A DNA stretch of 64,000 nt from Hordeum vulgare subsp. vulgare (GCF_904849725.1 NC_058524.1:352343823-352407822), one strand, 5' to 3'; positions 45,520-56,764 are shown, counted from the stretch's first letter. Translations and numbers: made by a program. Notes: generated from the sequence alone by a model not told the origin.

Positions 45520-47442
45520 ACCAAGCTAGGCCAAAAGCCTAAGCTTGGGGGAGTACGTGTTCTCACCGACTTTACATTCATGCTTATGCTTTCCCTTTGT
45601 TAGCCGGTGTTTACACTTTGCGACTGTATTATCCATGCTAGTTTATTTTCATTTCCTTGTTTTCTTGTTTTGTGTCCTTTTGAGAAAACCCAAAAAGATT
45701 TTTCTTTCTTCTTTTGCTTGTTGGGAGCTTTCCCGTGTAAATAGTTTTCTTTTTCTTTGTGTCAAGGTAGAAGATATTGGTTACAATGTTTATTGGTTCT
45801 TACATGCTTACCTGTTTAGCTTTCAAAGAGCCATATTACTTTTTCTTCTCCTTTGTGTTTGCCTGCAGATTCAGCTTAGTCCAATGCGCTTATTATCATT
45901 CACATCGTTCGATCGTGCAAATGAGAGGCAACACTGGTGATATATGATGAAGTGACTAAGACTGAAAAGCTAGTATGAACTCTATCTATTTTGTTTTTGT
46001 AAATATGACTAGCTTGTCGACCTAGATTCAGCTGTGTTGTGAGAGAACCAAGTTTGCAATGAAAACTTAGAGATCATAGTTTCTGATGCCATGCTTATTT
46101 AGATGAGAGCTTATAATGGTTTGTCTTGAATGCCAACATATATTTTTAAATGACAATGATGTAGTATGATAGGATGGTATTCTCCTTTGAATGTTTCAAG
46201 TGGCTTGACTTGGCGCATGTACATGCATGTAGTTGAAACAAAATCAACATAGCCTCTTTGATGTTCGCGTTCATGGTGATTTATATCTTGTTCATGCTTT
46301 TATTGAATGTTAGTCAAACTCATTGCACCTTGATGACTATTGTCGCTCTCTAGTTGGTCGCTTCCCAGTCTTTTCCTAGCCTTCACTTGTACTAAGCAGA
46401 ATACTGCTTGTGCATCCACTTCCATAAACCCAAAAGTTTTTCCATGAGAGTCCACCATACCTACCTATTTGCGGTATCTACCTGTCGTTCCAAGTAAATT
46501 TGCATGTACCATTCTCTAAACCTTCAAGAAATAATATGTTTCGCATGCCCCAACCGCTCATGTGGTGACAGGGGGCTATTGGTATCTTCCATGCTAGGAG
46601 TGTTATCCTCAACATGTGTTTATTCACTGTCATTCACGAGAAAGGGGCCGGTAATTGGAATGCCCAGTTCCACGCTTAAATCGAAAGCATAACTGTAAAA
46701 CAAGACTCCCCCCGGATTAATGTTAGTATGGACGGTACCCGAGGATTCGGCTAGTCGTGGAGTGTGATTGATTGGTGGTGGGGGAGTTAAAACTTTACTT
46801 TTCTGTTTGGGAACCGCCTATAGCATGAGTAGCATGGAAGATATTGAGAACTCTTGGTCAGTGCGTTGACAATGAAAGCATGCCACCCAAAGTTATTATC
46901 TCTGTTTTCAAAGCTTGAGCTCTGGCACCTGTGCAAATCAATGCTTCCCTCTGCGAAGGGCTTGTCTATTTATTTTCCTGTTGAGTCATCCTCCTCTTTT
47001 ATAAGCACCAATTAGAGAGAACCTCTATCATTTTTATGCTTTTCTTTTGATTGATATTGAGTATGACTATGACTGGATCTTCGTTGCTATGAATTACAAT
47101 GTTTAGTCAGCCCTTGATCTTTGAAAGTGCTCTAAATTTATGTTTTGCGGTCTCAGAAAGAGCTAGCGAGATACCACCTATTCATATTGCTTCATGATTG
47201 TTTTGATTGAAGTGTTGGTATTTGAAACTCATTATTATTTGCTCGTTAGCTGATTATGCCATTGATATTAGTTTACCGTGAGACCTTTGTGTCATTTTCT
47301 TATGTGGTTAACTTGTGATCTTGCTGAAATTCTGGTTATGAGTTAGACATAGTTGCCACAAAAAAAATCAAACAGAGTTTGTCAAAGTTTTTCTTTATCT
47401 CTCAGTTTGTTAACTGAGTTGCTTGAGGACAAGCAAAGTTTT
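45520..47442 (+). mobile_element. Gypsy-2 3' non-coding region
   Basis: 1.9 kb, AT-rich, no convincing ORF (the 131-codon ORF at 45545-45940 is low-complexity Phe/Leu-rich). It shares several short blocks with 17005-18511 of gypsy-1, including the 27-nt block at 46442-46468 and a CTTCCCTCTGCGAAGGGC block near 46945. Confidence 0.75.
46442..46468 (+). other. 27-nt conserved non-coding block, gypsy-2 copy
   Basis: Identical to 17668-17694. Lies 1.0 kb upstream of the polypurine tract. Confidence 0.8.
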
Positions 47443-47455
47443 AAGCTTGGGGGAG
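47443..47455 (+). other. Polypurine tract of gypsy-2
   Basis: AAGCTTGGGGGAG, identical to that of gypsy-1, preceded by the shared GCTTGAGGACAAGC segment. Confidence 0.85.
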
Positions 47456-47456
47456 T

Positions 47457-49173
47457 TGATACGTCTCCATCGTATCTAATTTTCCAAACTCTTTTGCCCT
47501 TGTTTTGGACTCTAATTTGCATGATTTGAATGGAACTAACCTGGACTAAAGTTGTTTTCAACAGAATTGCCTTTGTGTTATTTTTGTGGAGAAATGAAAG
47601 TTCTCCAAACGTCTTGAAAATTTACGGGGAGCATTTTTGGAAAATAAGAAAAATATCTGAGCCAAGTTCCACCTGAGAGGGTGGGCCAGTGGGCCTCAAG
47701 CCCTGGCTCCGCCACCACCCCCCTCGTGGCGGTGGGTAGGATTGTGGGGCCCACACGGCTCTGCCGCCCCCAATTCCAGCTCTATAAGTTCACTTTCATC
47801 CCAGAAAAAATAAAAAGAGATGTTTTCGTCGCGTTTGCGATACGGAGGCGCCGCCACCACCCGTTCTTCATCTGGAGGGCAGATCTGGAGTCCGTCTTGG
47901 GCTCCGGAGAGGGGAAATCGTCGCCATCGTCATCGTCAACCTTCTTCCCTCTCCAATTCCATGAAGCTCTTCATCGTTCCTGAGTAATCTATTCGTAGGC
48001 TCGCTGGGCGGTGACGAGTAGGATGAGATCTATCATGTAATCGAGTTAGTTTTGATGGGGATTGATCCGTAGTATCCAATATGTTCTGAGATTAATGTTG
48101 CTACTACTTTGCCATGCTTAATGCTTTTCACTAGGGCCCAAGTGCCATGATTTCAGATCTGAAATTATTATGTTGTCACCAATATATGTGTGTTTTAGAT
48201 CCAATCTTGCAAGTTGTAGTTACCTACTATGTGTTATGATCCGGCAACCCCGGATTGACAATAACCGGAACCACTCCCGGTGATGACCATAGTTTGAGGA
48301 GTTCATGTGTTCACCAAGTGCTAATGCGTTGGTCCGGTTCTTTATTAAAAGGAGAACCTTAATATCCCGTAGTTTCCTTTTGGACCCCGCTGCCACGAGA
48401 GGGATGGACAATAGATGTCATGCAAGTTCTTTTCCCTAAGCACGTATGATGACACACGGAATGCATGCCTACATCACATTGACGAACGTGAGCTAGCAAC
48501 ATATCTCTCCGTGTTATAATTGTTGCATGATGAATATCATCCAAACAAATCACCGACCCATTGCCTACGAGTTTGTCCTACTGCTGCTGTTACTTGTTTT
48601 GCACTTCTGTTGTTACTACTGTCGCCTGCTGCTGTTACTACTCTTGCTACTGTTGTTACTTGTCTTGCTCTGGTGCTACTGTTGCTACTACTATCGCTTT
48701 CTACTGTTGCTACTTGCTACTGATGTCACTACTGTTGTTCCTTGCCACTGCTATTGCTCGTTACACTACTGCTACCTGCTACAATTTTGGTTCGCTGGTC
48801 GTTGACGGGAACTGACAACTTCCGTTAGCGAGGCAATTTGGCGCCAGTGATACAATCGTTAGGAATAGTTTGCCGTCAACAGATCGTTTCTGACACCGTT
48901 GTTATCATACTACTTTTCTACTGATACTTTGCTTGCAGATACTAATCTTTCAGGTGTGGTCGAATCTGACGCATTTAGCTGCTACTACTTGAGAGTATCC
49001 TCTCACCTCCTATCGGGCTAACCAACAAGTTTGGGTTGAATACTCTACCCTCGAAAACTGCTACGATCCCACGCGCTGGTGGGCCGTCAACAACATTCTT
49101 CTAGTTTTGATTGCTGGAGAGTGTTAGCAGCATTCTTCTGGTGCCGTTGCAAGGGGAAGAACAGTTGACATCA
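47457..49173 (+). mobile_element. 3' LTR of gypsy-2 (1717 bp)
   Basis: TGATACGTCTCC...GACATCA, matching 39065-40826 along its length except for the shortened CTG/TAC array. Confidence 0.9.
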
Positions 49174-49583
49174 CCGCCCTCCACGATGCCCGTGAGGGCG
49201 AAGCGGAGGCCAAGGCTGAACTGGCGTCACTGCAGCAGCAGGTCCAGGAGGCGACCGACGCCGTCCAGGCCACCCACGACGTGGCGCCGTATGCCCGGAT
49301 GATGGCGTCAGAGTGCGCCAAATTGTTCGAGGGCATCACCCGCTGGGAGGCCGACCTGACGCTCGTCTTCGCCAAGCTGCGTCGCCTCGTCTCGGAGCTC
49401 GATCTCGTGCGTGTTGTCGAGTCGGTGCCTGCTGCGTCCTGGCGTTCTCTCCAGGACGAAGTCCGCCCACGTGTGGATGCCTTGGTGGAGCGGTATGTCC
49501 AGGTTCCTACCTCCAACGAGGAGGAGGGCTCCAACGCAGAGCCTGTAGGTGCCATGGGCGACGTCGACGACCCCTCTCGCTAG

Positions 49584-50520
49584 GTGCCCCCAGCTTCCGT
49601 TTACCTGCTCCTGCGATGGTCGATCAAGAACTTTGCCCTGTTCGGCGTTAAACTTTTGTTCGTTACCTTCGTCGTCTGTCATTTTCTCTTTTGCTCAGGA
49701 GTTGATGGTTTTCTAGTTGGCGGTTGTTGCATCTTGGCTTCGAGGCTAAGGACCCATCACCGCCCCAGCCAGTGCTCGGGGGCAGCGGCGGCCAGGGCCC
49801 TCACGAGGTCCCGTCCTCCCGAGGCAACACTCGTGCCGCCGCACGCTTGGTCGGCGGCCTCGTTCCTTGCCGTAGTTGAATCCTTAGGTCGTGCATCCCT
49901 TCATTAGTACGCGCGTTTTAACTCATGGTTAGTTTGGCGTGAAACCAAATGACCCCCGTCTGGGCTTGCGGGGTACTTAGCTCGTGGGTTTGCGACGGTC
50001 CCTTCCGTAGCTCCTCCTGAGTAGCTCCTGCTTTGAAGGTGGGATGGGGTGGAGACCCTTTCGGCACTCTATGTTTGCGGGCCCCGGTCCCGCACTGTGT
50101 CAGGTGAGGCTCCTGAGGCGCGATTCTCAGGAGCCTCGTGTGGCGCTTGAGTGATTCCTCTTCCTGTTCCTTTGGTTGCCTCATGACGCCCTGAGGCCTC
50201 CTTAGACTCTTTGTGGTGATATTGTCCTTCGATCCGGACCCCCAAGAGGGGGTTGATAGCCGAAAATTTTCGCCCCTAGGACGGCAAGTCCTTGCTTTCG
50301 CTCCTTGCCCCCTAGGCGCGCTGCAGAGCATTTAGCTCCTGAGAGAATGTTATCCAGAAAAACAGGCTTCAAAATCGGCGACTACGAGAAAGAGCAAAAG
50401 AAAGTTTCACCCCCTTTTTGTTTTTCAAACATCAACTTTTAAAATTGGCAGATGTTAGTACAGTAGAAGATAGTTCGAAATCCACGAAAAGCAAGCAAAC
50501 ACCGCGTCCGACACTTAGGC
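49584..50520 (-). mobile_element. Tat-B interior without genes
   Basis: GC-rich then mixed sequence downstream of the antisense gene's stop. It may serve as its 3' UTR. Several overlapping ORFs on both strands (49584-49907, 49918-50331) reflect GC content; no domain recognised. Confidence 0.6.
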
Positions 50521-50544
50521 TCGCATAGTCATTGGTGGACTATA

Positions 50545-50965
50545 TGGGTTTCCTTGCCAGCTGCGGGCATAGTCATTGGTGGACTAAGTTGATTGCCTTT
50601 GTCTGCACCCAGCGCGGATCATAGGTGTTCCACTAGGCATGGGGTGGACCCCTTCCGCGTCCTCGGGGGGGGGGGGGGGGCGTGGGTGTATACAGCCTCG
50701 GCTCGTTATTACGTGAGAGTGTCACGGTGGGGGTGTATATGGGAGGTCGCGAGGATGCTTTGGCCTCGCGAGTGTCCCTACGCCCGAGGCATAGGTGTTT
50801 GATTCCAGAAGTCATTGCTGGACTGTGTTGATTTCCTCATCTACACCCAGCACGGAGCATAGGTCTTCCACTAGGCGTGGGGTGGGCCCCTTCCGCATCC
50901 TCGGGGGACCCTGTGTGTATACAGCCTCGGCTCGTTATTACGTGAGAGTGTCACGGGATGAAGTA
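50545..50965 (-). repeat. Large repeats with poly-G runs in Tat-B
   Basis: Two copies of a unit of about 240 bp (50569- and 50811-) share CACCCAGC-CGGA-CATAGGT, GTATACAGCCTCGGCTCGTT and GTGAGAGTGTCACGG. The first copy holds a run of about 14 G at 50667-50680 where the second has only five. Inverted counterparts occur in Tat-A at 56185-56520. Confidence 0.75.
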
Positions 50966-51147
50966 GGTTCCGGAAGGATTGAAGGATGGTGCAAAGGTGC
51001 GACAGGTTGATGCAGGTCCTGCGCACTCCTTCTCGTGAGGCCGGTTGAGGGCTTTTGTATTGCTCTACACCGACAGGTCCCAGTCCCGCGCATTTCCCTA
51101 CCGCCGTGAGCCGCCTCACGGGGCAAGGCCCTGGCTCCCCTGATGCT

Positions 51148-51700
51148 GACCGAACGTGCTGGAACGACACCAGGGTGGCCAGGTGGCTTTGTGACCAGTA
51201 AGGCTCCTGAGGCGCGATGCTCAGAAGCCCCCTTTAACGTTTGAGCGGCTCTGTGTTGCTAAGATCCAGTCCCGCACATTTCCCAACCGCCATTGTGTGT
51301 GACCGAATGAACGGATGTAGCTACGGGGTCAAGCCCTGCAACCCCTTATAACGACCGAATGTCCGTCGACAATATCAAGGACGGCAGGTGGCCTTATGAC
51401 CGGTAAGGCCTCCGAGGCTCGATGCTTAAGAGCCTCTCTTTGACGCTCAAGCGACTCTACATAGCCAGGACCCGGTCCCGCACATTCCCAACCGTCGTTG
51501 CTTGCAACCGAATGTACGATCTCAACTACGGGGTCAAGCCCTGCCACCCCTGATAACGACCGAATGTCCGTGGACGATATCAAGGGCGGTGGGTGGCCTT
51601 GTGACCGCTAAGGCCCCTAAGGCGCGATGCTCAGGAGCCCCCCTTTGACGCTCAAGTGCCCCCATTTCATTCTGTTGATTGTGACGCTGGGGAGCCGTGG
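51148..51700 (-). repeat. About 205-bp tandem repeats in Tat-B
   Basis: Three starts of GACCGAA(T/C)GT at 51148, 51352 and 51557, each followed by GGTGGC-T-GTGACC and GCGATGCTCAGGAGCC-like blocks; spacing 204 and 205 bp. A poly-G run of about 20 lies just after, at 51753-51772. Confidence 0.75.
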
Positions 51701-51772
51701 GGCCTATCCAGTCCCCGCGTCGGGGCGACGCACACCAGCCGGAGCTCCCGAGCGGGGGGGGGGGGGGGGGGG

Positions 51773-53159
51773 TAGATCGCCCGAAGACGCAAACAAGGCA
51801 AGATCTCAGGTCGTCGAATGGATGCAGCAGAAGTTTCACAGACATGAGTAAATGATATGATGAGCGGGGGTATGCTGTGAATACTTGAAGTTCATGCAGT
51901 CAGCACGCACTCCCTAGAGCAGTGAACCCAAATAATTACCTCTCATAGCTTCTTCGCGTATGAGGGGTGCCTCGTGAGATCCGGCCCTCGGCGGGTGCTC
52001 AAGCTCCGTGGTTGCCGCAGGTGGCCCGCGCCACTTGTGTCTCCTTGCTTCTTCTGACTTGACCACTTGAGGCCTCGGGTCCGGTTCTTCGCAGTTTCTC
52101 CATGGGGGTGATGGCTGGCGTCACGCCCCGCGGCGTGGGGGCATTGGGGGCCTCCGGGGCACTCCTTACTTCTGAGGAGAGTAGGCGCCTGGGGTGGGCG
52201 CTTGAGGCTCTTCTTCGTTGTGAGAGCCAGGAGGCATCGCATACTCCAGTATCTAGGGCTCCATGTAGGCGTTCGATCGACCTCCAAAGCCGTTCAGCAA
52301 CGCGACGGTGGCGGCCCCCCTCATCGGCGAAGGGGGGGGGGTCCCCCAGCCGTGTTTCTCAAAGATCTTCCTGCGATGGCTTCTGCACGAAGGCGCTTGT
52401 TCCTGTTGCTGCCGCTCGTTGGTCCCGGTGTTGCTCGGTGCAGACTCCCGCCTTGGTGCCCTCGTGTGTCTCCATTGCCGTTGCTCGCCCGTGCCTGGCC
52501 GCTCCGGTTTGTCGGGTGCCGACCTGGTCTTGGTGATGCGCGCCTGTGTGTGCATCGAACATCCCGCCATTCTCGTCGCGCCTCTGGCGGTTGCTGGCAT
52601 GCTGCGCCTTGAGGTTGGCTGCCGAAATCTGGAGGAGGAGAAGGGCAGCACACGACGCGTCTCTCTCGGCCCCACCCGGCGCAGGAGGGTCTCCGTCGCT
52701 TGCAGGCCCAGGGACCGACACGAGGTGCGAGCCTCGGCGACCGGCGCCTGAGGCCTTGAAGGAGAGTAGGGTTGGATGGCCTTCTAGGTGATGGCGATCA
52801 GCTCCATGATGTTGTCGGCCCAGGCGTTGAAGCCCCCTTGTGTCGGTCGTTGGAGGAGCATCTCGCTCGCCATCGGCAACGTGTCGTGCGTGCTGAGGTC
52901 CGCCAAGTTATGCGGTGTGTCGGGTATGCCGGTGGCGCCGTCCAGCCACCGGGCTACTGGGTGGCATGGGTGGTCTCGACGATGGAGGTGATGTTGAAAA
53001 TATGGTACAAGCCGCCTGGTAAGACAACACTGGTACACGTTGCGGCCGCTTTGGTAGGACGGTTGGAGGCCAGCTCGACGAGGCTCGAAGAAGCTTGCTG
53101 GGCGCCGATCATCGTGGCAGCAGGCTTAGGGAAGATGAAGCTCGGAGAAGACCTCGACA
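51773..53159 (-). mobile_element. Tat-B gag-proximal region, degenerate
   Basis: On the minus strand, after the primer site, short open segments (52784-53160 and 52253-52721) have a Gln/Arg/Pro-rich composition like the poorly conserved N-terminal part of Tat gag proteins, but the gag core seen in Tat-A is absent. I can only call it a probable gag remnant. A run of G at 52329-52339 is present. Confidence 0.4.
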
Positions 53160-53181
53160 CGCCCCACTACCTGGTGCGCAA
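53160..53181 (-). promoter_or_regulatory. Degenerate primer binding site of Tat-B
   Basis: Minus strand TTGCGCACCAGGTAGTGGGG, a mutated form of the TGGCGCGCCAGGTAGGG site in Tat-A, directly after the 5' LTR. Confidence 0.75.
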
Positions 53182-53183
53182 AA

Positions 53184-54034
53184 TGTCGGATTTCGGGCTC
53201 CGCAAAACCCTAAAGATTCAAACTCAGGGGCGTGTATGAAGATCTCTTCCGGCCTAATCTCGCCTAGCTTGATACTCGATGGACAGCACAAGGAACTCAC
53301 TCGATGGTGAGGAAGACACAGAACACATCACTTGGTAAACTGCTTTGGTGGATTACCTCTCTTGGAGGTAGGTGGATGAACAAGTACAGTGTTCTTGAGG
53401 GCCTCCGGATGCTTGGTGGCTTTTTGCAGAGCTAGTGGGTGAACGAAATGAATCGGCCGCCCCCTCTACGAAGTATCCTATCCTCTATATATAGCGGCGG
53501 ACTGGGTCCTCTTCCCTTATCGTTTCAGCAGGAAGGGATCCCACAACTGCCAATTTAGAAGGGGGACAGGGAAACATGCTTCCCCCGTACAAAAGTGGTC
53601 TTAGCGTGCAAAGTGGCTGCCAGCCCTGCAGGGGCGGGTTCAGGGATGACGTCTGTCCTGCCGGCGGGCGGCCATGGTCTTGTTGCATCAGAATGGATAG
53701 CTTTTGGACATGCCTTGGGAACCTCTTGTATAACCTTGCCTCCCTTGCACTAAAAGGGAAACTGAGCCAACCCGGGTTTCTGCTGCTCACCTGTCCTTCC
53801 CTTGCGTCATCCTTGACTCCTGAGGTCGGGCCTTGCCTAGGAATATTCGCCACTCCGGAGGGGTCCTGAGGAGGCCCCCTGCGGGTCTTGATGTCGTTCG
53901 TCCTCGTGAGGCTTGGCCCCTCATGAGGGCCTTGCCTTGAGTGATGTCGGGCCAGTTAGCTTGCTTGATGAAGTGGGCCATCCCTGGGCCGCAGGGAGGC
54001 ATGTCTGGGTACCCCCATAACCAGAACACCGATA
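53184..54034 (-). mobile_element. 5' LTR of Tat-B (851 bp)
   Basis: Minus strand TATCGGTGTTCTGG at 54034 to ...CGAAATCCGACA at 53184; TATATATAG box (minus) near 53485-53494. Matches 37397-38279. Confidence 0.9.
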
Positions 54035-54630
54035 GCGTCGGACGAGGCCGTCATCTCAGCCTCCTCCAACAGAGTCACCGACCTCAAGATGAAATGAGCA
54101 TTGCACTCGAGATGTTCAACCTGGCAAACAAGTGCGCCAGGGCTGAAGAGGGTCGCTTGTTGCTCCTCGGGCCTCAGGCGGCGGAACCAGAAGAGAAGAA
54201 GACCAAGGCCAAGGGCACGAAGTGCAAGGCTTGGGCGGTGCTCGCAGCAGAGCCTGAGGTGAAGCACGGCCGAGGGGTAGAGCGTCCATCAGGAGGGAGC
54301 CAACGTGCATCTTCCACGACACCAGCAGCCATGATACCTTCGAGTGCGATGAGCTCCGACTGGTCCATGCCGAGCACTCCAGCAGGTGCCCCGGATGGGG
54401 AGACAGAGGCACCGTGTGCTGTGGTGGTCATAGTGGAGGCCACTGGGATGACCGGGAGCCGCGTCAGGGGTGGCACAAATAGCCTCATGAAGACCGTTGG
54501 CGCGGCCAGCCTCAGGAGGACCGCTGGTTCGACGACCTTCAGGAGGGACAATGACGCGGTCAACCTCGTGAGGTTCGCCCTCGTGAGGCTGGCTACCTCC
54601 GCTTCCTCCGCCATCCAGAAGGAGGGATGA
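54035..54630 (+). pseudogene. gag: Tat-A gag, 3' part
   Basis: Resumes the gag coding sequence at the TSD, but the frame meets a stop near 54097 and continues in another phase (EMFNLANKCARAEEGRLLLL, then a Lys/Glu-rich segment). I see no complete CCHC knuckle. This end is Ala/Ser/Gly-rich and poorly conserved. Confidence 0.75.
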
Positions 54631-54634
54631 ATAC

Positions 54635-55257
54635 ATGCAGAATGATAGGACTAGGGGCTTCCAGGAGGTCAGCAGAGTGGCCTCCATCTTGGGCGGCGCC
54701 CACACCCCAGCCTCGAACCGCTCCTTCAAGCAGTTCGCCCGGGAGGTGAATGCCGCTCTCCCAAAGCCTGAAGTGATGCACCCCCTCAACTGGTCCCACA
54801 CCACCATCAGCTTCCACCCAAGTGATCAGCTCAGGTGCTCGTTCATGGCCGGCAAGCTCCCCATGATGTGCACCCCGACCATCAACAACGTCCTCGTCAC
54901 CAAGACCCTTATCGATAGTAGAGCGGGGCATACCGTCCTCTCGGTCGAGACCTTCGAGACACTCCAGTTGCCATACAAACAACTCATGCCGACCAAGCCC
55001 TTCCTAGTACTCACGGAAGGGTCCACTGTGCCCATCGGGCAGGTGCGACTTCCAGCCACCTTTGGCTAGTGCACGTCCACCTGCCGTACAACGCGATACT
55101 TGGGTACCCGGCTCTCGCCAAGTTCTTGGCAGTGACCCACCATGGCTACAACGTCCTCAAGATGCCAACAAGAAGGATGTCCTCTGTACACACTAGCGCC
55201 CCTACCACGCTGGGGGGTGCAACGCTCGAACGACGAAGAAGACGAGCCACCTCGTGA
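54635..55257 (+). pseudogene. pol: Tat-A protease remnant
   Basis: FKQFAREVNAALP and LRCSFMAGKLP lead to the active-site segment LIDSRAGHTVLS near 54905, where the glycine after Asp-Ser is Arg, so it should be inactive. After TAG at 55067-55069 and a phase change, LPYNAILGYPALAKFLAVTHHGYN is recognisable (55075-55150), a block that normally precedes reverse transcriptase. Reverse transcriptase itself is not seen. Confidence 0.8.
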
Positions 55258-56180
55258 GGACCCACGCAAGAAGAAGAAGAAGTTCCTCCCCGCGGAGCGC
55301 CCTCAGACTTCATCCTCTGTGCCAAGCGACGGGGTCATGCCTCCCATCGCATAGGAAGTTACGCTCTGCGCCCCCTTGGGTCAGGCCTGGGGGCTCCCAC
55401 CGAGGAGGTTCCCGGCTTGACGAGTGAGGCGAAGGTGGCGCTCGAGCACAACCGAGGGCGCACTCCGGCGAGCGTCCGCCCAGCTCCTGTGAGTCCGTCA
55501 TGAGAGAAATCCAAGAGCTTCGAGAGACCCAGGCCTTGCGAGGCAGGGACTGCCCTGCATCACCAATCGCAGTCACCGTCATCGGCACGGTCGATCGGAA
55601 CCGTCAAGGCATTTTCTAGCCCGCGCGAACTGACCATTGGTGGGTGTACCCGAGCGAAGGCACCCTCATGCCCTTCGAGCTCGGGAACACGGCTGCTACT
55701 TGCCGGCGGCTCCAGCAGGCCATGCTCATGCCTTGCCTGCTGGGGCGTGGTGAGGAAGAGGAGGAGACGCTCGGGCCAAGTGAAGGTCTCGAGCCTGAGG
55801 AGAAGGCGGACCCGTGAGGGTCGCGATCGTGGAAGCAGGAGATCGGGCGACGACGGCACCCTCGGCCCTTCAGCGGGATGGCCACCAGGTGACTATTTGT
55901 TGGGTGCTGGCAGGTAACTTTTTGGCTCACTCTATCCGAGGGCTCCCAAAGGGCCATGTGGCCTCCAGGAGTTCAGGGCACTCCCCAGCCGCCAGTTTCA
56001 TTTACGCATCCTTGAGTTGTTTTTGTCGCACCCACTTTGAACCCTAACGTTCTACCTTTCTTGCATCTTTGTGCGGTTGCCCCCCTCCTTGGGGGATCCA
56101 CCCAAAGCTTATCCTTGCAGGCCTCCTGAATTAGCAGACACCCAGCCTCACTCCCGAAGAAGAAGAAGTTAGCAAGGTTT
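55258..56180 (+). mobile_element. Tat-A interior where pol would be expected
   Basis: GC-rich sequence with short overlapping ORFs on both strands and no reverse transcriptase, RNase H or integrase motif. It probably marks an internal deletion that removed pol, ending in the repeat region shared with Tat-B. Confidence 0.55.
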
Positions 56181-56184
56181 ACAA

Positions 56185-56520
56185 ATGACCCAAAGGGAAT
56201 CAGGCGTCTATGCCTCGGGGGTAGGGACACTCGCGAGGCCAAAGCGTTCTCGCGACCTCCCAGATACCCCCCCCCCCCCCGTAACACACTCACGTAATAA
56301 CAAGTTGCGGCTGTATACGCTTGGGTGGGGGGAGGACGCGCATGGCTCCCTCCCACGCCTAGTGGCAGCCCAATGCTCCTCGCTGAGGAAAAGACCGTGA
56401 CACTCTCACGTACTAACGAGCTATGGATGTATACGCCCGGGGCCCCCTGAGGGCGAGGAGGGGTCCCTCCCATGCCTAGTGTCAGCCCTACGCTCCGCGC
56501 TGGGGAGAAGACTGAGGCAA
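56185..56520 (+). repeat. Large repeats of Tat-A, inverted counterparts of 50545-50965
   Basis: Contains a run of about 14 C (56268-56281) and two copies of ACTCACGTA(A/C)TAACAAG-type segments with TGTATACGC, the reverse complement of the Tat-B units. Because the two elements are in opposite orientation, the repeat has the same polarity within both. Confidence 0.7.
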
Positions 56521-56521
56521 T

Positions 56522-56742
56522 CAACTTAGTCCACCAATGACTATGCCTGCAGCTGGCAAGCAAATCAACCCAGTCCGCCAATAACAATGCCCGCAGCCGG
56601 CAAGGAAATCAACAGAGTCAACCAATGACTATGCCCACGGCTGGCAAGGAAATCAACAAAGTCCACCAATGACTATGCCCCCAGCTGTCTAGGAAATCAA
56701 CCCAGTCCACCTACATCTACGCCCACGCCCAGTGCGGGGGAC
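56522..56742 (+). repeat. 44-bp tandem repeat, about 5 copies, in Tat-A
   Basis: Units begin AATCAAC and contain AGTCCACCAATGACTATGCC then GGCAAGGA; starts at 56522, 56566, 56610, 56654 and 56698 (the last degenerate). Related single units occur inverted at 50520-50600 in Tat-B. Confidence 0.85.
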
Positions 56743-56764
56743 AGACAACTAGAGGTACGGATCC

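Larger units (their letters stand above)
39065..49173 (+). mobile_element. Gypsy-2: gag-PR element with a replacement 3' ORF and no pol (Fatima-like)
   Basis: 5' LTR 39065-40826, tRNA-Asp primer site 40837-40854, gag and protease 40905-43711, an internal LTR-like module 43940-44170, a second ORF 44495-45519, 1.9 kb of 3' non-coding sequence, polypurine tract 47443-47455 and 3' LTR 47457-49173. In the 3.7 kb after the protease I find no YxDD, RNase H or integrase motif. The LTR start resembles Triticeae Fatima elements (unconfirmed). It must borrow pol, perhaps from gypsy-1-like partners with the same primer site and polypurine tract. Confidence 0.88.
38768..49583 (+). pseudogene. Tat-B antisense gene (intron-containing, coiled coil), split by gypsy-2
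   Basis: Exon 1 is 38768-38901. A 75-nt intron follows with donor GTAAGT at 38902 and acceptor CTCTAG at 38976; unspliced, the frame would stop at once. Exon 2 is 38977-39064, interrupted by gypsy-2, and resumes at 49179-49583. Apart from the insertion and its TSD the frame is open, equal to about 208 codons. The part around the break is rich in Leu/Ala/Glu heptads (ELHEEVEGLRARL, AELASLQQQVQEA), a likely coiled coil. No known enzyme motif. Antisense ORFs before the 3' LTR are known in Tat-lineage elements such as maize Grande; function is unresolved. Confidence 0.7.
37397..54034 (-). mobile_element. Tat-B: minus-strand relative of Tat-A, nested in its gag
   Basis: LTRs 37397-38279 (3') and 53184-54034 (5') in minus orientation, degenerate primer site at 53160-53181, polypurine tract at 38281-38295, perfect TSD. 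Without gypsy-2 (39065-49173) the interior is about 4.8 kb. It has a weak gag-like remnant beside the primer site, no protease or pol motifs, large GC-rich repeats (50560-51700), and near the 3' LTR an antisense gene on the plus strand. It is a strongly reduced, non-autonomous copy. Confidence 0.85.

Noticed and set aside
45545..45940. 131-codon ORF with Phe/Leu-rich segments after gypsy-2 ORF2
   Set aside because: Low complexity, starts in the polypurine-like GGGGGAGTACG segment after the ORF2 stop, and gypsy-1 has no counterpart.
49124..49682. Overlapping plus and minus ORFs around the antisense gene
   Set aside because: Only the plus frame 49179-49583 joins in phase with exon 2 across the gypsy-2 insertion; the rest are shadows in GC-rich sequence.
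52253..52791. Six overlapping ORFs of 80-147 codons
   Set aside because: All six overlap in GC-rich DNA; none shows a domain. I keep only a weak gag-remnant call on the minus strand.
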